Shown here: positions 36,880 through 49,449 of the stretch, one piece after another
Position numbering within the stretch: the stretch's first letter is position 1
Layout: each line of letters begins with the position of its first letter
Assembly: GCF_003369915.1 (NCBI RefSeq)
Contig: NC_046677.1
Span: forward strand, 20,912,913-20,976,912
From: Drosophila miranda
Taxonomy: Eukaryota > Arthropoda > Insecta > Diptera > Drosophilidae
Reading direction: 5' to 3'
DNA: 64,000 nt
Translations under genes and position numbers: made by a program
Notes under the pieces: model-generated
Told to the model about the DNA's origin: nothing
Seen by the model: the letters and a program-made list of their open reading frames with translations, nothing else
The model's database searches: none

Positions 36880-38645
36880 GTCCGCCCAAGTATTTACGCA
36901 GTGCCCAGGAGTCCTACGAGGACAGCGATGTGCCCGAAACGACGCGCAAGCTCATGGAGCAGCCGTTCGCTCGGGGTGGAAATCGCAACAAGAACGTGAA
37001 TCGTTACAATTTACAATTCTACCAGGAGGGCAAGAAGGAACTGGAGCAGCTGAAGCTGGAGGGCTTCAAGCCCCTGCAGTCACTCAGTCCCACGGAGCGC
37101 GAAATCGATGAGCGCTACTTTGCCGGCTGTGATTTTCCCCTGCGTCCGGCCTGGAGTTTGTCGAGCACCAAAGAACAGCTGGACCGCTGTGAGAATCGTT
37201 ACTTTAAGGTAGGTCATGTATACTGGGATATTTGCGGCATTTCATTAAGGATTAATCCTAGGATTATGTGGACGGGCTGCAAAAGAAGCAACGCAGTGGT
37301 GACACCAAGGAACTCTCGCTGTTCGAACTGAATCTGGAAACGTGGCGTCAGCTCTGGCGTGTTCTTGAATTCTCGGACATACTGCTCATCATTGTGGATG
37401 TGCGGTATGCCACCCTGATGTTCCCACCCTCCCTGTACGACTACATCATCAACACACTGAAAAAGCATGCTATTGTGGTCTTCAACAAGGTTGATCTCGT
37501 CGAACCGCAGGTGGTTGTGGCCTGGCGTGCGTACTTTCAGGAGCGCTATCCCCAGCTGCCGATCGTTATGTTTGCCTCGTTCTTGCCACGTTCTCGCAAG
37601 GGCTGCCAGCGTGGTCCACAGGCCCACAAGCGCAGCATGGAGGGTGTCTACAACATCTATCGCGAGTGCCAGCGCTATGTCCAGTCGGAGGTGGATCTGT
37701 CCGCCTGGGAGCAGAAGATACGCGAGGATATGCGGAGCGATCAGCTGGACATTCTGGAAGATGTGGCAGCCGCCGTGGAAGGTGAGCTGAAGATCAGCAG
37801 CAGCATCGATACCACGCCCCATGAGCATGTCAAATATCACAGTGGCGTCCTTACCATCGGCTGCATTGGTTTTCCGAATGTCGGCAAGTCCTCGCTAATC
37901 AATGCCCTCAAGGGGCGCAAGGTGGTAAGCGTTAGTCGCACTCCCGGACATACCAAACACTTTCAGACCATATTCCTGACACCACTCGTACGGCTCTGCG
38001 ACTGTCCCGGCCTAGTCTTTCCCTCGACTACGCCAAAGTGCCTGCAAGTGCTGCTTGGCAGCTTTCCCATCTCCCAGCTGTCTGTGCCCTATCGCTCCCT
38101 GAAGTTTCTCGGCGAGCATGTGAATCTGCCGCAACTGTTGCGTCTCCAATTGCCCGAAGACTATGACGAGTGGTCGGCTGTGGCCATTTCCGATGCCTGG
38201 GCCTACAAACGAGGATTCCTCACGGCTAAGGCGGCCAGGCCGGATCGCTATCGGGCCGCAAATCACATTCTGCGCATGTGCCTGGCCGGACAGCAGCAGC
38301 TGGTGCTGCAGTTCTATCCGCCAGGGTATGAGGCGCGCCGCGAGCACTGGCTGCAGCATCCCGATGTGCCGGAGGTCAAGAAGTACCAGCAAGTGGAGCT
38401 GCAAGATGAGCCAGAGAGCGAGACCAATGGCGATACCTCCTCCGTTTGCTCGGATAGTGAGAGACCACGAAAAGTCTCTATATGAAACCCTTATCTAAAT
38501 TTCCTCTTTTCTAGCTGCTGATAGCGAGGACGAAGACAAGGACAGCTCCAACGATGAGACCAATGCCGACGAGGACTCGTGCGCCATCGAGGAGGATGAG
38601 GCACCACGTTCGCGCAATGTGTTTGCCCTACTCGAAGACGAATAA
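36880..38645 (+). pseudogene. ns4: ns4 copy 2, lacking exon 1
   Basis: Exons 2-4 are present and open (36880-37208, 37262-38456, 38515-38645), with one synonymous difference noticed from copy 1 (GTT to GTC at 38377). Exon 1, with the basic N-terminus and the promoter, is absent; the unit starts inside intron 1. The frame stays open upstream to 36777 but contains no ATG there. The first in-frame ATG is at 36954, equal to Met52 of the full protein, which would leave about 526 aa with all G motifs. Expression would need a new promoter from the flank of unit 1. I call it a truncated duplicate, but a functional short form is possible. Confidence 0.75.
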
Positions 38646-39064
38646 TAATCCTTCGAACACACACACATAATTTATTTTTGATTATACATATATTTTTTGG
38701 TAATATACCATTCGACTAATGAACCACAATAAAATGGAATTAAATTATGCTCTGAGCCTCTTCCGCATTCAGATATCTTCGATTTCGTCGGACGAAAACG
38801 AATCGTCATCGAATTTCTCGTCCAATGAAAGCAGCAACTCGATTGCTCTGCAAAAAGAAAATGAAATTCGAATGAGAAAATTTCTACAGAAGTGTTCTTT
38901 GGCAAAGACTATAAAACATCAAGATGTTGCATGAAACGGGCACGGGAACTGGTACTTAAATTATCTTTTGGGCTATCCTTCGGGGCATCACCAAAACCCC
39001 TGACAATCCCCCTATAGCTCTTTGGTGCCTCTTGAAACATCTTAATGATTGAATAGCCTTTGTC

Positions 39065-42000
39065 TTAGTTAATGCCATACTTGATCAATTGCTTCTCTTC
39101 GCCATTCTCTTCGATGGGGGCCGGACAGAGAGCCTTTTTCAGCAGCAATCTACCCAGATTTGTGCGCAGCTCAAGCACCACTTTGGCAGTCTCTGGATTG
39201 CATTTAAAACTGAAAAGAAATCAACATTAAAACTAGCCATTTATATGTAAAGATATCCCCACTCACAAGTATGTATTGGCCACGGATAGGTAGGGCACTC
39301 TGTCTTTGACACCCGCCTCGACGCCATCGCCAAAAATAATGAGAGCCATGGGAAAGACCATTGTGGAATCGAGTAAATACAGCGATGAGGACTTCTGTCG
39401 CTGGTAATACACAAAATAATCCGAGTCAAAGCTGGATTCCCCGCTGTTCACGGACGAAGGATGAAAATTCACACGCTTGCCGTCGTCCGTGGACATGTTA
39501 TGAACAGCACGCACTGAATTCCGTATGCGATGTGTCTTGCTGTTGGATAAATATGGTAAATTATAGTACTTTTATAGGATATAATTTGTACTACGTCCAA
39601 ATATTATCAAAGTATTGAGTCCCGGTTCTCGGTCTCAGTGTCATGACCAAGCAACGCATATTGCTTTTGGTTTTTGGGACCGACCCGGCTGGCCAAGAAA
39701 TTGCGATCTTGCGATCCGACATATTCATCTAAAGAGACAGAGTTGGTCTGTTGATCTTACCGCATGTATGCCATATTCGGATAGAGACCGGCTCCAATAA
39801 TAGCCCTCAGCAGAGGAATCTTGTCCGAATTAATGTTGGATGACTTGTCCAGTAAGCCGGGTGAACTAAGAAATCTACAAAGGAGAGAGAGAATTGGTAG
39901 GGGTATGCTATGCTGAAGGATTAAACCTTTTGACCTACTTGTAGTTGCACAGCAGTTGTGCAAACTGATTCTTCATGCGCTCCAGCTGCTGCAGCGTCAT
40001 GTAGCTCAAATAATTCGTATAGCAGAAGTTGCGATCACCACGACTCTTGCGATACGAACAAATGGTGCTGTGCACCATCAGATGATCGCTGCGCATGTTG
40101 TTGGCCATCTGCCGTTTCACCTGATCCACACGGCTCTCCAGCCCCAAGGGCGTGTAGAACGGCGACTTGTAGGAGAGTGCCGCTGCCGCCGAGGTGATGG
40201 GATCCAGGCAACAGAATAGGGCTGACATGAGCATCATTTTGCCCATTTGCGGATCGACGGGAAGCTTCGCCAAATGCACGCCCAGCGGTGTAAGAATGCC
40301 CTCTTTGTCCAGAGCACCAATGCTGAAAAAATCATTTAAATTCTGATGATCATTTGACTAGAAATTCATTCAAACTTACCGCATCAGGAGAAGAACACCG
40401 TTTTTGATGGCCTCCTGTTCGGGGGCACTGATGAGAGTGCCCAAAAATTCATAGGGATTATCAATGTGCAGCAGTTTCAGGCTCAAAATGATTGACTCCA
40501 GCTTGGAGCGCAGTATATCCGGTGTAGGTATATCGGCCATCTGATCCTCCCTGGCCCGACTGAACAGATTGTAGCAGATGCCCGGCCTTACACGTCCTGC
40601 ACGACCCTTGCGCTGCTGGGTATTTGCCTTGCTCACCCACACTTCGTCCAGGCTCTGGATGTTGCTGGCAATGTCATAGTTGCTAGCCTTGGTGCGGCCG
40701 GAATTGATGACATACACCACATCATCAATGGTCACCGATGTCTCGGCTATAATGGTGGACATAATAACCTTACGCTTGCCGGCCGGAGGACGACGGAACA
40801 CCGCCTGCTGCTCGCCGGAGGGCATCAGGGAGTGCAGGGGATAAAGGACTAGACTTTGGCGCCAGCGTTGGCCCTTGAACGAACCCTGGGGGTTCTCCAG
40901 AGCTTTGTTCAGTTTGGAGATCTTGTCGAAGCCGGGCAGGAAGACCAGAATGGCACCCTCTGGCTCGTTCTCGCAGATGTAGTAGACCAGATCCGCAATG
41001 AAATCAATGTCCTCGCAGCCCTCCGACTCGGGCAGGCACAATTGGTCGAGAACCCTTCGATCGTACATGTGACGGACGCGACGCACATACGGCAGGATCA
41101 TGGCTTCGTGCGCCATCAAGGACTCCTTACGCTCCTGATTCGGTATTTTTTTCGTTGTGCGCAAATTTTCGAACTGATAGTTGGTGAGGGAGAGGACATC
41201 CTCCAGGTAGAGCATCCGGACGGGAAACATCACCCCCTCAATGCGGAACATGGGACAATTCTCAAAGTAGTCACAGAAATCCTGCTCTCGAACGGTGGCA
41301 CTCATCAGAATCACCTTCAGGCTGGGTCTGTGCGGCAGGATGACCTTCAGCAGGCCCATTAGAAGGTCCGTCTCCACGCTGCGTTCGTGTATCTCGTCCA
41401 GAATGAGCACACTGAGGCTGTGCATCAGGGGATCCGACTGGAGCTGCTGCAACAGCACTCCCGTTGTGCAATACGTAATGGAGGCCCGATCCCTTGGCCG
41501 GCGGCTCTCCAGGCGTATCTGATAGCCCACCGAGAGGCCCAGGTTCTCGCCACGCTCGTAGCTCACTCGCTCGGCAATCGTGATGGCCGAAATACGACGC
41601 GGTTGTGTGCAAATAATGCGGCAGTCTGAGGCACAGCTCTTGACAATGCTGTGATCGAGCAGCAGTTGAGGGACCTGTGTGGTCTTGCCACAGCCGGTGC
41701 TGCCGACAATGAGAATGACTTGATTCTCCTGGACGGTGCGTATAATCTCCTTGGCATGCTTCATGGCCGGCAGCTGCTCACGTGCGTGCAGGCGCTCGCG
41801 CATATTTGGTGACTGGAGGCGCTCTCGATGCTCCTCCATTAATTTCGTGTCCAAATTCTGGTTGATGTAGTTCAAAGTGTTGTTCTCCTGCTTTTTCTCG
41901 GCAATGAACTGGTGAAAATTGACGCTCAGCAAGTGACGGAACTGCAGCTCGAATTGCGCATCCACATCCGAGTGCGAGTCGGATTTCCTGGGCGTCTTGT

Positions 42001-42241
42001 TGAAATTCTGCATGAATTCCTTGACGCGCTCCAGCGCGCCTCGTGGCACAGTGACACTGCATCCCAGCCGGATTTTTGGCTGCTCAATCATGTCCGGCCC
42101 GCCATCCTTTTTCATTTTCTCGCGCTCCTTCGCGCGCTGGCGACCGAGGTCGCGGTAATACATGCCAATTGCCTTGCCCTTCAGCCCGGGCGGACGATTG
42201 CCCTTGCGGGCATGGGAGTCGGAATCGCGATCACGATCCAT
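39065..42241 (-). CDS. DHX36: DHX36/RHAU-type G-quadruplex helicase, copy 2
   Basis: Five exons, 42241-40380, 40322-39939, 39874-39761, 39539-39267 and 39209-39065, continuous in frame, give 925 aa (human DHX36 is about 1,008). DEAH/RHA helicases of this type unwind RNA and DNA G-quadruplexes in the nucleus and cytoplasm. The N-terminus has the RHAU-specific motif PPGLKGKAIGMYYRD (17-31). Motif I is GSTGCGKT (180-187), motif Ia CTQPRR, motif II DEIH (282-285), motif III SAT (314-316) and motif VI QRKGRAGR (543-550). The winged-helix, ratchet and OB-fold regions follow, with SNINSDK and GAGLYPNMA in exon 3. It is tail-to-tail with ns4, with about 420 bp between stop codons. The upstream motif TGGCAACACT is typical of fly housekeeping promoters. 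Confidence 0.93.
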
Positions 42242-44000
42242 TCAATCAGTTTAAATTTAATTTTAATTTAACAAATTAAACAACAAATCCTAACATCCAA
42301 CAACCTGAAACTCAAATAGAAGAAGGCTGCCAGCCCGTTGAAAAAGTGGGACGGCCAGATGAGCAGATGTGGCAACACTAATTTATCAGCGATGCTCGAA
42401 AGAGCGACAAAAAATGTTAACATATTCTTTAAGAGGGTTCGCTTAATTTTACTAGGCAGCAAGACATGTATATTTGAATTAGCCAGATCTCCGGCGAATA
42501 CATTTTTCTAGCAATCGATATTAGAAATAGCCAAAACTAGCTAATAGGTAGCCTGATTATAATGATTCAGTGGTATATATACTATATACTATATATATAT
42601 TATATACTTTTCGGCCCAGTTTGACGTCGAATTTGAATTTTCGCTCCCTCAAATCGTACTTCCGTGTGTCTAAGGCGCCATTATATGCAGAAACTAGTCA
42701 GTCTCTGTTTTTAAACTATTTCAACGATATTTTGCATCTTTTGTCTTCTTACAGAGCTTAAGAAGAGGGATCGAGATTTTTATACAAGACACTAATCATA
42801 TGCATGTATATGTCTAAGATATATCAATCTGAGAAAAGGTCTTTATTAATTACGTTTTAAAACAGTATCTTAATATAATATTAACGAAATAGGGTATACA
42901 AATGCTCATACTGTGGTTGACAACAAATGAGTCTGCAAGCACCAGCAACATTGACGTTACAACACTGCGAGTGTTGAACATTTTTGTTGAATCCGTGTTT
43001 TTGTTAAAACAAAAAACATGCAAGTACTTAAAAGTAATTAATCCTGATCAAAATTGATTCATCAATCATATAAAAGTATCTGGGCAAAACTGTGAGATAT
43101 ATATAGCTGGGAATATTCGACGGAAGATTAAAAACAGGAATTTGTCGTAATAACTGGTTGACAACAATAATTCACGGCAACACTAATTCTCATACCCTAC
43201 GGAAAAGATATTATAGAATTGAGAAAATGTTTGTCATCCCAGGCTCCGAAGGTATCAGGATCTCGATAAATATATACAAGATACTAATAATATACATGAA
43301 TATGTCTACAACATACCAATTTGAGAAAAGGTCTTTATAAATTGCGTTTCATCTTCATAAAAAATGAACGAAATAGGGTGTACAAAGGCATACAAAGGGT
43401 GAACATGTCTTCAAATACCAGGAACATTGCGACTGTCTTTTTGTTGAACTATTTTGTTTAAACCTTGTTTTAGCCAAAATACAATAAAAGCAAGGACTAA
43501 AAATTAACTTATCTTGTAGAAAATGTATTCATCCACGGCTTTAAATTATGTGGGCAGAACTAAGGGTTTTAGTTAGCCAGAATTATTCAACGGAATCTCT
43601 AAATTGAGCAATATGAACGAATCCTCTCCTTAACGGAGAATGATTAACCCCTTGTAAGCTAAGGGGCTATTTTAATATTCCACCGAAAATAATGAAAATT
43701 TAATCAATTTATCGTGTTTTTCTTACGTAGTAGTAGTAGAAGTAGCTGAACTATTTAAATGGAGGGGGCTGAAGATGGCTAAGTTCGTTTTTTCATCATA
43801 ACGAGATGCTATATTGTTGTTGAGGAGCAAAAACAGCAATCGCCGTAGCAGGAAAACAAGTCAAGTATTTAAAACAAGACAGTCTAGTAGAAAATTGATT
43901 TATTAATCGGATAAAATTATGTTGGCAGTGCTGAGAGTTCTATCTAGCTAGTAATATCAAATCGAATATCAAAATCGAGGAATATTGGTGCAACTTGTGT
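42242..44000. repeat. AT-rich flank, unit 2
   Basis: Same sequence as 35034-36792 with only isolated changes seen (for example GGCAACACTA for GGTAACACTA). No gene. Confidence 0.6.
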
Positions 44001-44087
44001 TGCACTCCCCCACTGTTATTTGGTGGAGAAAAGAAATCAAATCCCACGAGCTACACCACACTAACGATGACATTGATTGCCGGCCAG

Positions 44088-45853
44088 GTCCGCCCAAGTA
44101 TTTACGCAGTGCCCAGGAGTCCTACGAGGACAGCGATGTGCCCGAAACGACGCGCAAGCTCATGGAGCAGCCGTTCGCTCGGGGTGGAAATCGCAACAAG
44201 AACGTGAATCGTTACAATTTACAATTCTACCAGGAGGGCAAGAAGGAACTGGAGCAGCTGAAGCTGGAGGGCTTCAAGCCCCTGCAGTCACTCAGTCCCA
44301 CGGAGCGCGAAATCGATGAGCGCTACTTTGCCGGCTGTGATTTTCCCCTGCGTCCGGCCTGGAGTTTGTCGAGCACCAAAGAACAGCTGGACCGCTGTGA
44401 GAATCGTTACTTTAAGGTAGGTCATGTATACTGGGATATTTGCGGCATTTCATTAAGGATTAATCCTAGGATTATGTGGACGGGCTGCAAAAGAAGCAAC
44501 GCAGTGGTGACACCAAGGAACTCTCGCTGTTCGAACTGAATCTGGAAACGTGGCGTCAGCTCTGGCGTGTTCTTGAATTCTCGGACATACTGCTCATCAT
44601 TGTGGATGTGCGGTATGCCACCCTGATGTTCCCACCCTCCCTGTACGACTACATCATCAACACACTGAAAAAGCATGCTATTGTGGTCTTCAACAAGGTT
44701 GATCTCGTCGAACCGCAGGTGGTTGTGGCCTGGCGTGCGTACTTTCAGGAGCGCTATCCCCAGCTGCCGATCGTTATGTTTGCCTCGTTCTTGCCACGTT
44801 CTCGCAAGGGCTGCCAGCGTGGTCCACAGGCCCACAAGCGCAGCATGGAGGGTGTCTACAACATCTATCGCGAGTGCCAGCGCTATGTCCAGTCGGAGGT
44901 GGATCTGTCCGCCTGGGAGCAGAAGATACGCGAGGATATGCGGAGCGATCAGCTGGACATTCTGGAAGATGTGGCAGCCGCCGTGGAAGGTGAGCTGAAG
45001 ATCAGCAGCAGCATCGATACCACGCCCCATGAGCATGTCAAATATCACAGTGGCGTCCTTACCATCGGCTGCATTGGTTTTCCGAATGTCGGCAAGTCCT
45101 CGCTAATCAATGCCCTCAAGGGGCGCAAGGTGGTAAGCGTTAGTCGCACTCCCGGACATACCAAACACTTTCAGACCATATTCCTGACACCACTCGTACG
45201 GCTCTGCGACTGTCCCGGCCTAGTCTTTCCCTCGACTACGCCAAAGTGCCTGCAAGTGCTGCTTGGCAGCTTTCCCATCTCCCAGCTGTCTGTGCCCTAT
45301 CGCTCCCTGAAGTTTCTCGGCGAGCATGTGAATCTGCCGCAACTGTTGCGTCTCCAATTGCCCGAAGACTATGACGAGTGGTCGGCTGTGGCCATTTCCG
45401 ATGCCTGGGCCTACAAACGAGGATTCCTCACGGCTAAGGCGGCCAGGCCGGATCGCTATCGGGCCGCAAATCACATTCTGCGCATGTGCCTGGCCGGACA
45501 GCAGCAGCTGGTGCTGCAGTTCTATCCGCCAGGGTATGAGGCGCGCCGCGAGCACTGGCTGCAGCATCCCGATGTGCCGGAGGTCAAGAAGTACCAGCAA
45601 GTGGAGCTGCAAGATGAGCCAGAGAGCGAGACCAATGGCGATACCTCCTCCGTTTGCTCGGATAGTGAGAGACCACGAAAAGTCTCTATATGAAACCCTT
45701 ATCTAAATTTCCTCTTTTCTAGCTGCTGATAGCGAGGACGAAGACAAGGACAGCTCCAACGATGAGACCAATGCCGACGAGGACTCGTGCGCCATCGAGG
45801 AGGATGAGGCACCACGTTCGCGCAATGTGTTTGCCCTACTCGAAGACGAATAA
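44088..45853 (+). pseudogene. ns4: ns4 copy 3, lacking exon 1
   Basis: Exons 2-4 at 44088-44416, 44470-45664 and 45723-45853, open and apparently identical to copy 2. As there, exon 1 and the native promoter are missing, and the first in-frame ATG is the internal Met52 equivalent at 44162. Its upstream DNA is the flank of unit 2. Confidence 0.75.
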
Positions 45854-46272
45854 TAATCCTTCGAACACACACACATAATTTATTTTTGATTATACATATA
45901 TTTTTTGGTAATATACCATTCGACTAATGAACCACAATAAAATGGAATTAAATTATGCTCTGAGCCTCTTCCGCATTCAGATATCTTCGATTTCGTCGGA
46001 CGAAAACGAATCGTCATCGAATTTCTCGTCCAATGAAAGCAGCAACTCGATTGCTCTGCAAAAAGAAAATGAAATTCGAATGAGAAAATTTCTACAGAAG
46101 TGTTCTTTGGCAAAGACTATAAAACATCAAGATGTTGCATGAAACGGGCACGGGAACTGGTACTTAAATTATCTTTTGGGCTATCCTTCGGGGCATCACC
46201 AAAACCCCTGACAATCCCCCTATAGCTCTTTGGTGCCTCTTGAAACATCTTAATGATTGAATAGCCTTTGTC

Positions 46273-49200
46273 TTAGTTAATGCCATACTTGATCAATTGC
46301 TTCTCTTCGCCATTCTCTTCGATGGGGGCCGGACAGAGAGCCTTTTTCAGCAGCAATCTACCCAGATTTGTGCGCAGCTCAAGCACCACTTTGGCAGTCT
46401 CTGGATTGCATTTAAAACTGAAAAGAAATCAACATTAAAACTAGCCATTTATATGTAAAGATATCCCCACTCACAAGTATGTATTGGCCACGGATAGGTA
46501 GGGCACTCTGTCTTTGACACCCGCCTCGACGCCATCGCCAAAAATAATGAGAGCCATGGGAAAGACCATTGTGGAATCGAGTAAATACAGCGATGAGGAC
46601 TTCTGTCGCTGGTAATACACAAAATAATCCGAGTCAAAGCTGGATTCCCCGCTGTTCACGGACGAAGGATGAAAATTCACACGCTTGCCGTCGTCCGTGG
46701 ACATGTTATGAACAGCACGCACTGAATTCCGTATGCGATGTGTCTTGCTGTTGGATAAATATGGTAAATTATAGTACTTTTATAGGATATAATTTGTACT
46801 ACGTCCAAATATTATCAAAGTATTGAGTCCCGGTTCTCGGTCTCAGTGTCATGACCAAGCAACGCATATTGCTTTTGGTTTTTGGGACCGACCCGGCTGG
46901 CCAAGAAATTGCGATCTTGCGATCCGACATATTCATCTAAAGAGACAGAGTTGGTCTGTTGATCTTACCGCATGTATGCCATATTCGGATAGAGACCGGC
47001 TCCAATAATAGCCCTCAGCAGAGGAATCTTGTCCGAATTAATGTTGGATGACTTGTCCAGTAAGCCGGGTGAACTAAGAAATCTACAAAGGAGAGAGAGA
47101 ATTGGTAGGGGTATGCTATGCTGAAGGATTAAACCTTTTGACCTACTTGTAGTTGCACAGCAGTTGTGCAAACTGATTCTTCATGCGCTCCAGCTGCTGC
47201 AGCGTCATGTAGCTCAAATAATTCGTATAGCAGAAGTTGCGATCACCACGACTCTTGCGATACGAACAAATGGTGCTGTGCACCATCAGATGATCGCTGC
47301 GCATGTTGTTGGCCATCTGCCGTTTCACCTGATCCACACGGCTCTCCAGCCCCAAGGGCGTGTAGAACGGCGACTTGTAGGAGAGTGCCGCTGCCGCCGA
47401 GGTGATGGGATCCAGGCAACAGAATAGGGCTGACATGAGCATCATTTTGCCCATTTGCGGATCGACGGGAAGCTTCGCCAAATGCACGCCCAGCGGTGTA
47501 AGAATGCCCTCTTTGTCCAGAGCACCAATGCTGAAAAAATCATTTAAATTCTGATGATCATTTGACTAGAAATTCATTCAAACTTACCGCATCAGGAGAA
47601 GAACACCGTTTTTGATGGCCTCCTGTTCGGGGGCACTGATGAGAGTGCCCAAAAATTCATAGGGATTATCAATGTGCAGCAGTTTCAGGCTCAAAATGAT
47701 TGACTCCAGCTTGGAGCGCAGTATATCCGGTGTAGGTATATCGGCCATCTGATCCTCCCTGGCCCGACTGAACAGATTGTAGCAGATGCCCGGCCTTACA
47801 CGTCCTGCACGACCCTTGCGCTGCTGGGTATTTGCCTTGCTCACCCACACTTCGTCCAGGCTCTGGATGTTGCTGGCAATGTCATAGTTGCTAGCCTTGG
47901 TGCGGCCGGAATTGATGACATACACCACATCATCAATGGTCACCGATGTCTCGGCTATAATGGTGGACATAATAACCTTACGCTTGCCGGCCGGAGGACG
48001 ACGGAACACCGCCTGCTGCTCGCCGGAGGGCATCAGGGAGTGCAGGGGATAAAGGACTAGACTTTGGCGCCAGCGTTGGCCCTTGAACGAACCCTGGGGG
48101 TTCTCCAGAGCTTTGTTCAGTTTGGAGATCTTGTCGAAGCCGGGCAGGAAGACCAGAATGGCACCCTCTGGCTCGTTCTCGCAGATGTAGTAGACCAGAT
48201 CCGCAATGAAATCAATGTCCTCGCAGCCCTCCGACTCGGGCAGGCACAATTGGTCGAGAACCCTTCGATCGTACATGTGACGGACGCGACGCACATACGG
48301 CAGGATCATGGCTTCGTGCGCCATCAAGGACTCCTTACGCTCCTGATTCGGTATTTTTTTCGTTGTGCGCAAATTTTCGAACTGATAGTTGGTGAGGGAG
48401 AGGACATCCTCCAGGTAGAGCATCCGGACGGGAAACATCACCCCCTCAATGCGGAACATGGGACAATTCTCAAAGTAGTCACAGAAATCCTGCTCTCGAA
48501 CGGTGGCACTCATCAGAATCACCTTCAGGCTGGGTCTGTGCGGCAGGATGACCTTCAGCAGGCCCATTAGAAGGTCCGTCTCCACGCTGCGTTCGTGTAT
48601 CTCGTCCAGAATGAGCACACTGAGGCTGTGCATCAGGGGATCCGACTGGAGCTGCTGCAACAGCACTCCCGTTGTGCAATACGTAATGGAGGCCCGATCC
48701 CTTGGCCGGCGGCTCTCCAGGCGTATCTGATAGCCCACCGAGAGGCCCAGGTTCTCGCCACGCTCGTAGCTCACTCGCTCGGCAATCGTGATGGCCGAAA
48801 TACGACGCGGTTGTGTGCAAATAATGCGGCAGTCTGAGGCACAGCTCTTGACAATGCTGTGATCGAGCAGCAGTTGAGGGACCTGTGTGGTCTTGCCACA
48901 GCCGGTGCTGCCGACAATGAGAATGACTTGATTCTCCTGGACGGTGCGTATAATCTCCTTGGCATGCTTCATGGCCGGCAGCTGCTCACGTGCGTGCAGG
49001 CGCTCGCGCATATTTGGTGACTGGAGGCGCTCTCGATGCTCCTCCATTAATTTCGTGTCCAAATTCTGGTTGATGTAGTTCAAAGTGTTGTTCTCCTGCT
49101 TTTTCTCGGCAATGAACTGGTGAAAATTGACGCTCAGCAAGTGACGGAACTGCAGCTCGAATTGCGCATCCACATCCGAGTGCGAGTCGGATTTCCTGGG

Positions 49201-49449
49201 CGTCTTGTTGAAATTCTGCATGAATTCCTTGACGCGCTCCAGCGCGCCTCGTGGCACAGTGACACTGCATCCCAGCCGGATTTTTGGCTGCTCAATCATG
49301 TCCGGCCCGCCATCCTTTTTCATTTTCTCGCGCTCCTTCGCGCGCTGGCGACCGAGGTCGCGGTAATACATGCCAATTGCCTTGCCCTTCAGCCCGGGCG
49401 GACGATTGCCCTTGCGGGCATGGGAGTCGGAATCGCGATCACGATCCAT
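46273..49449 (-). CDS. DHX36: DHX36/RHAU-type G-quadruplex helicase, copy 3
   Basis: Exons 49449-47588, 47530-47147, 47082-46969, 46747-46475 and 46417-46273 give 925 aa, apparently identical to copy 2, with the RHAU-specific motif and all helicase motifs. Being next to the single-copy dia side does not by itself show that it is the ancestral locus, since each unit carries the same 5' flank. Confidence 0.93.

Larger units (their letters stand above)
36804..44000. repeat. ns4-DHX36 tandem unit 2 (about 7.2 kb)
   Basis: Second direct repeat, offset 7,208 bp from unit 3. The junction with unit 1 reads ACTTGTGT, then a short filler TGCACT, then C5 leading into ACTGTTATTTGG, so the join is between the flank end and the ns4 intron 1 poly(C) site. 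Confidence 0.95.

Noticed and set aside
36880-38645. ns4 copies 2 and 3 as retrocopies
   Set aside because: They retain the introns, so they arose by DNA-level tandem duplication.
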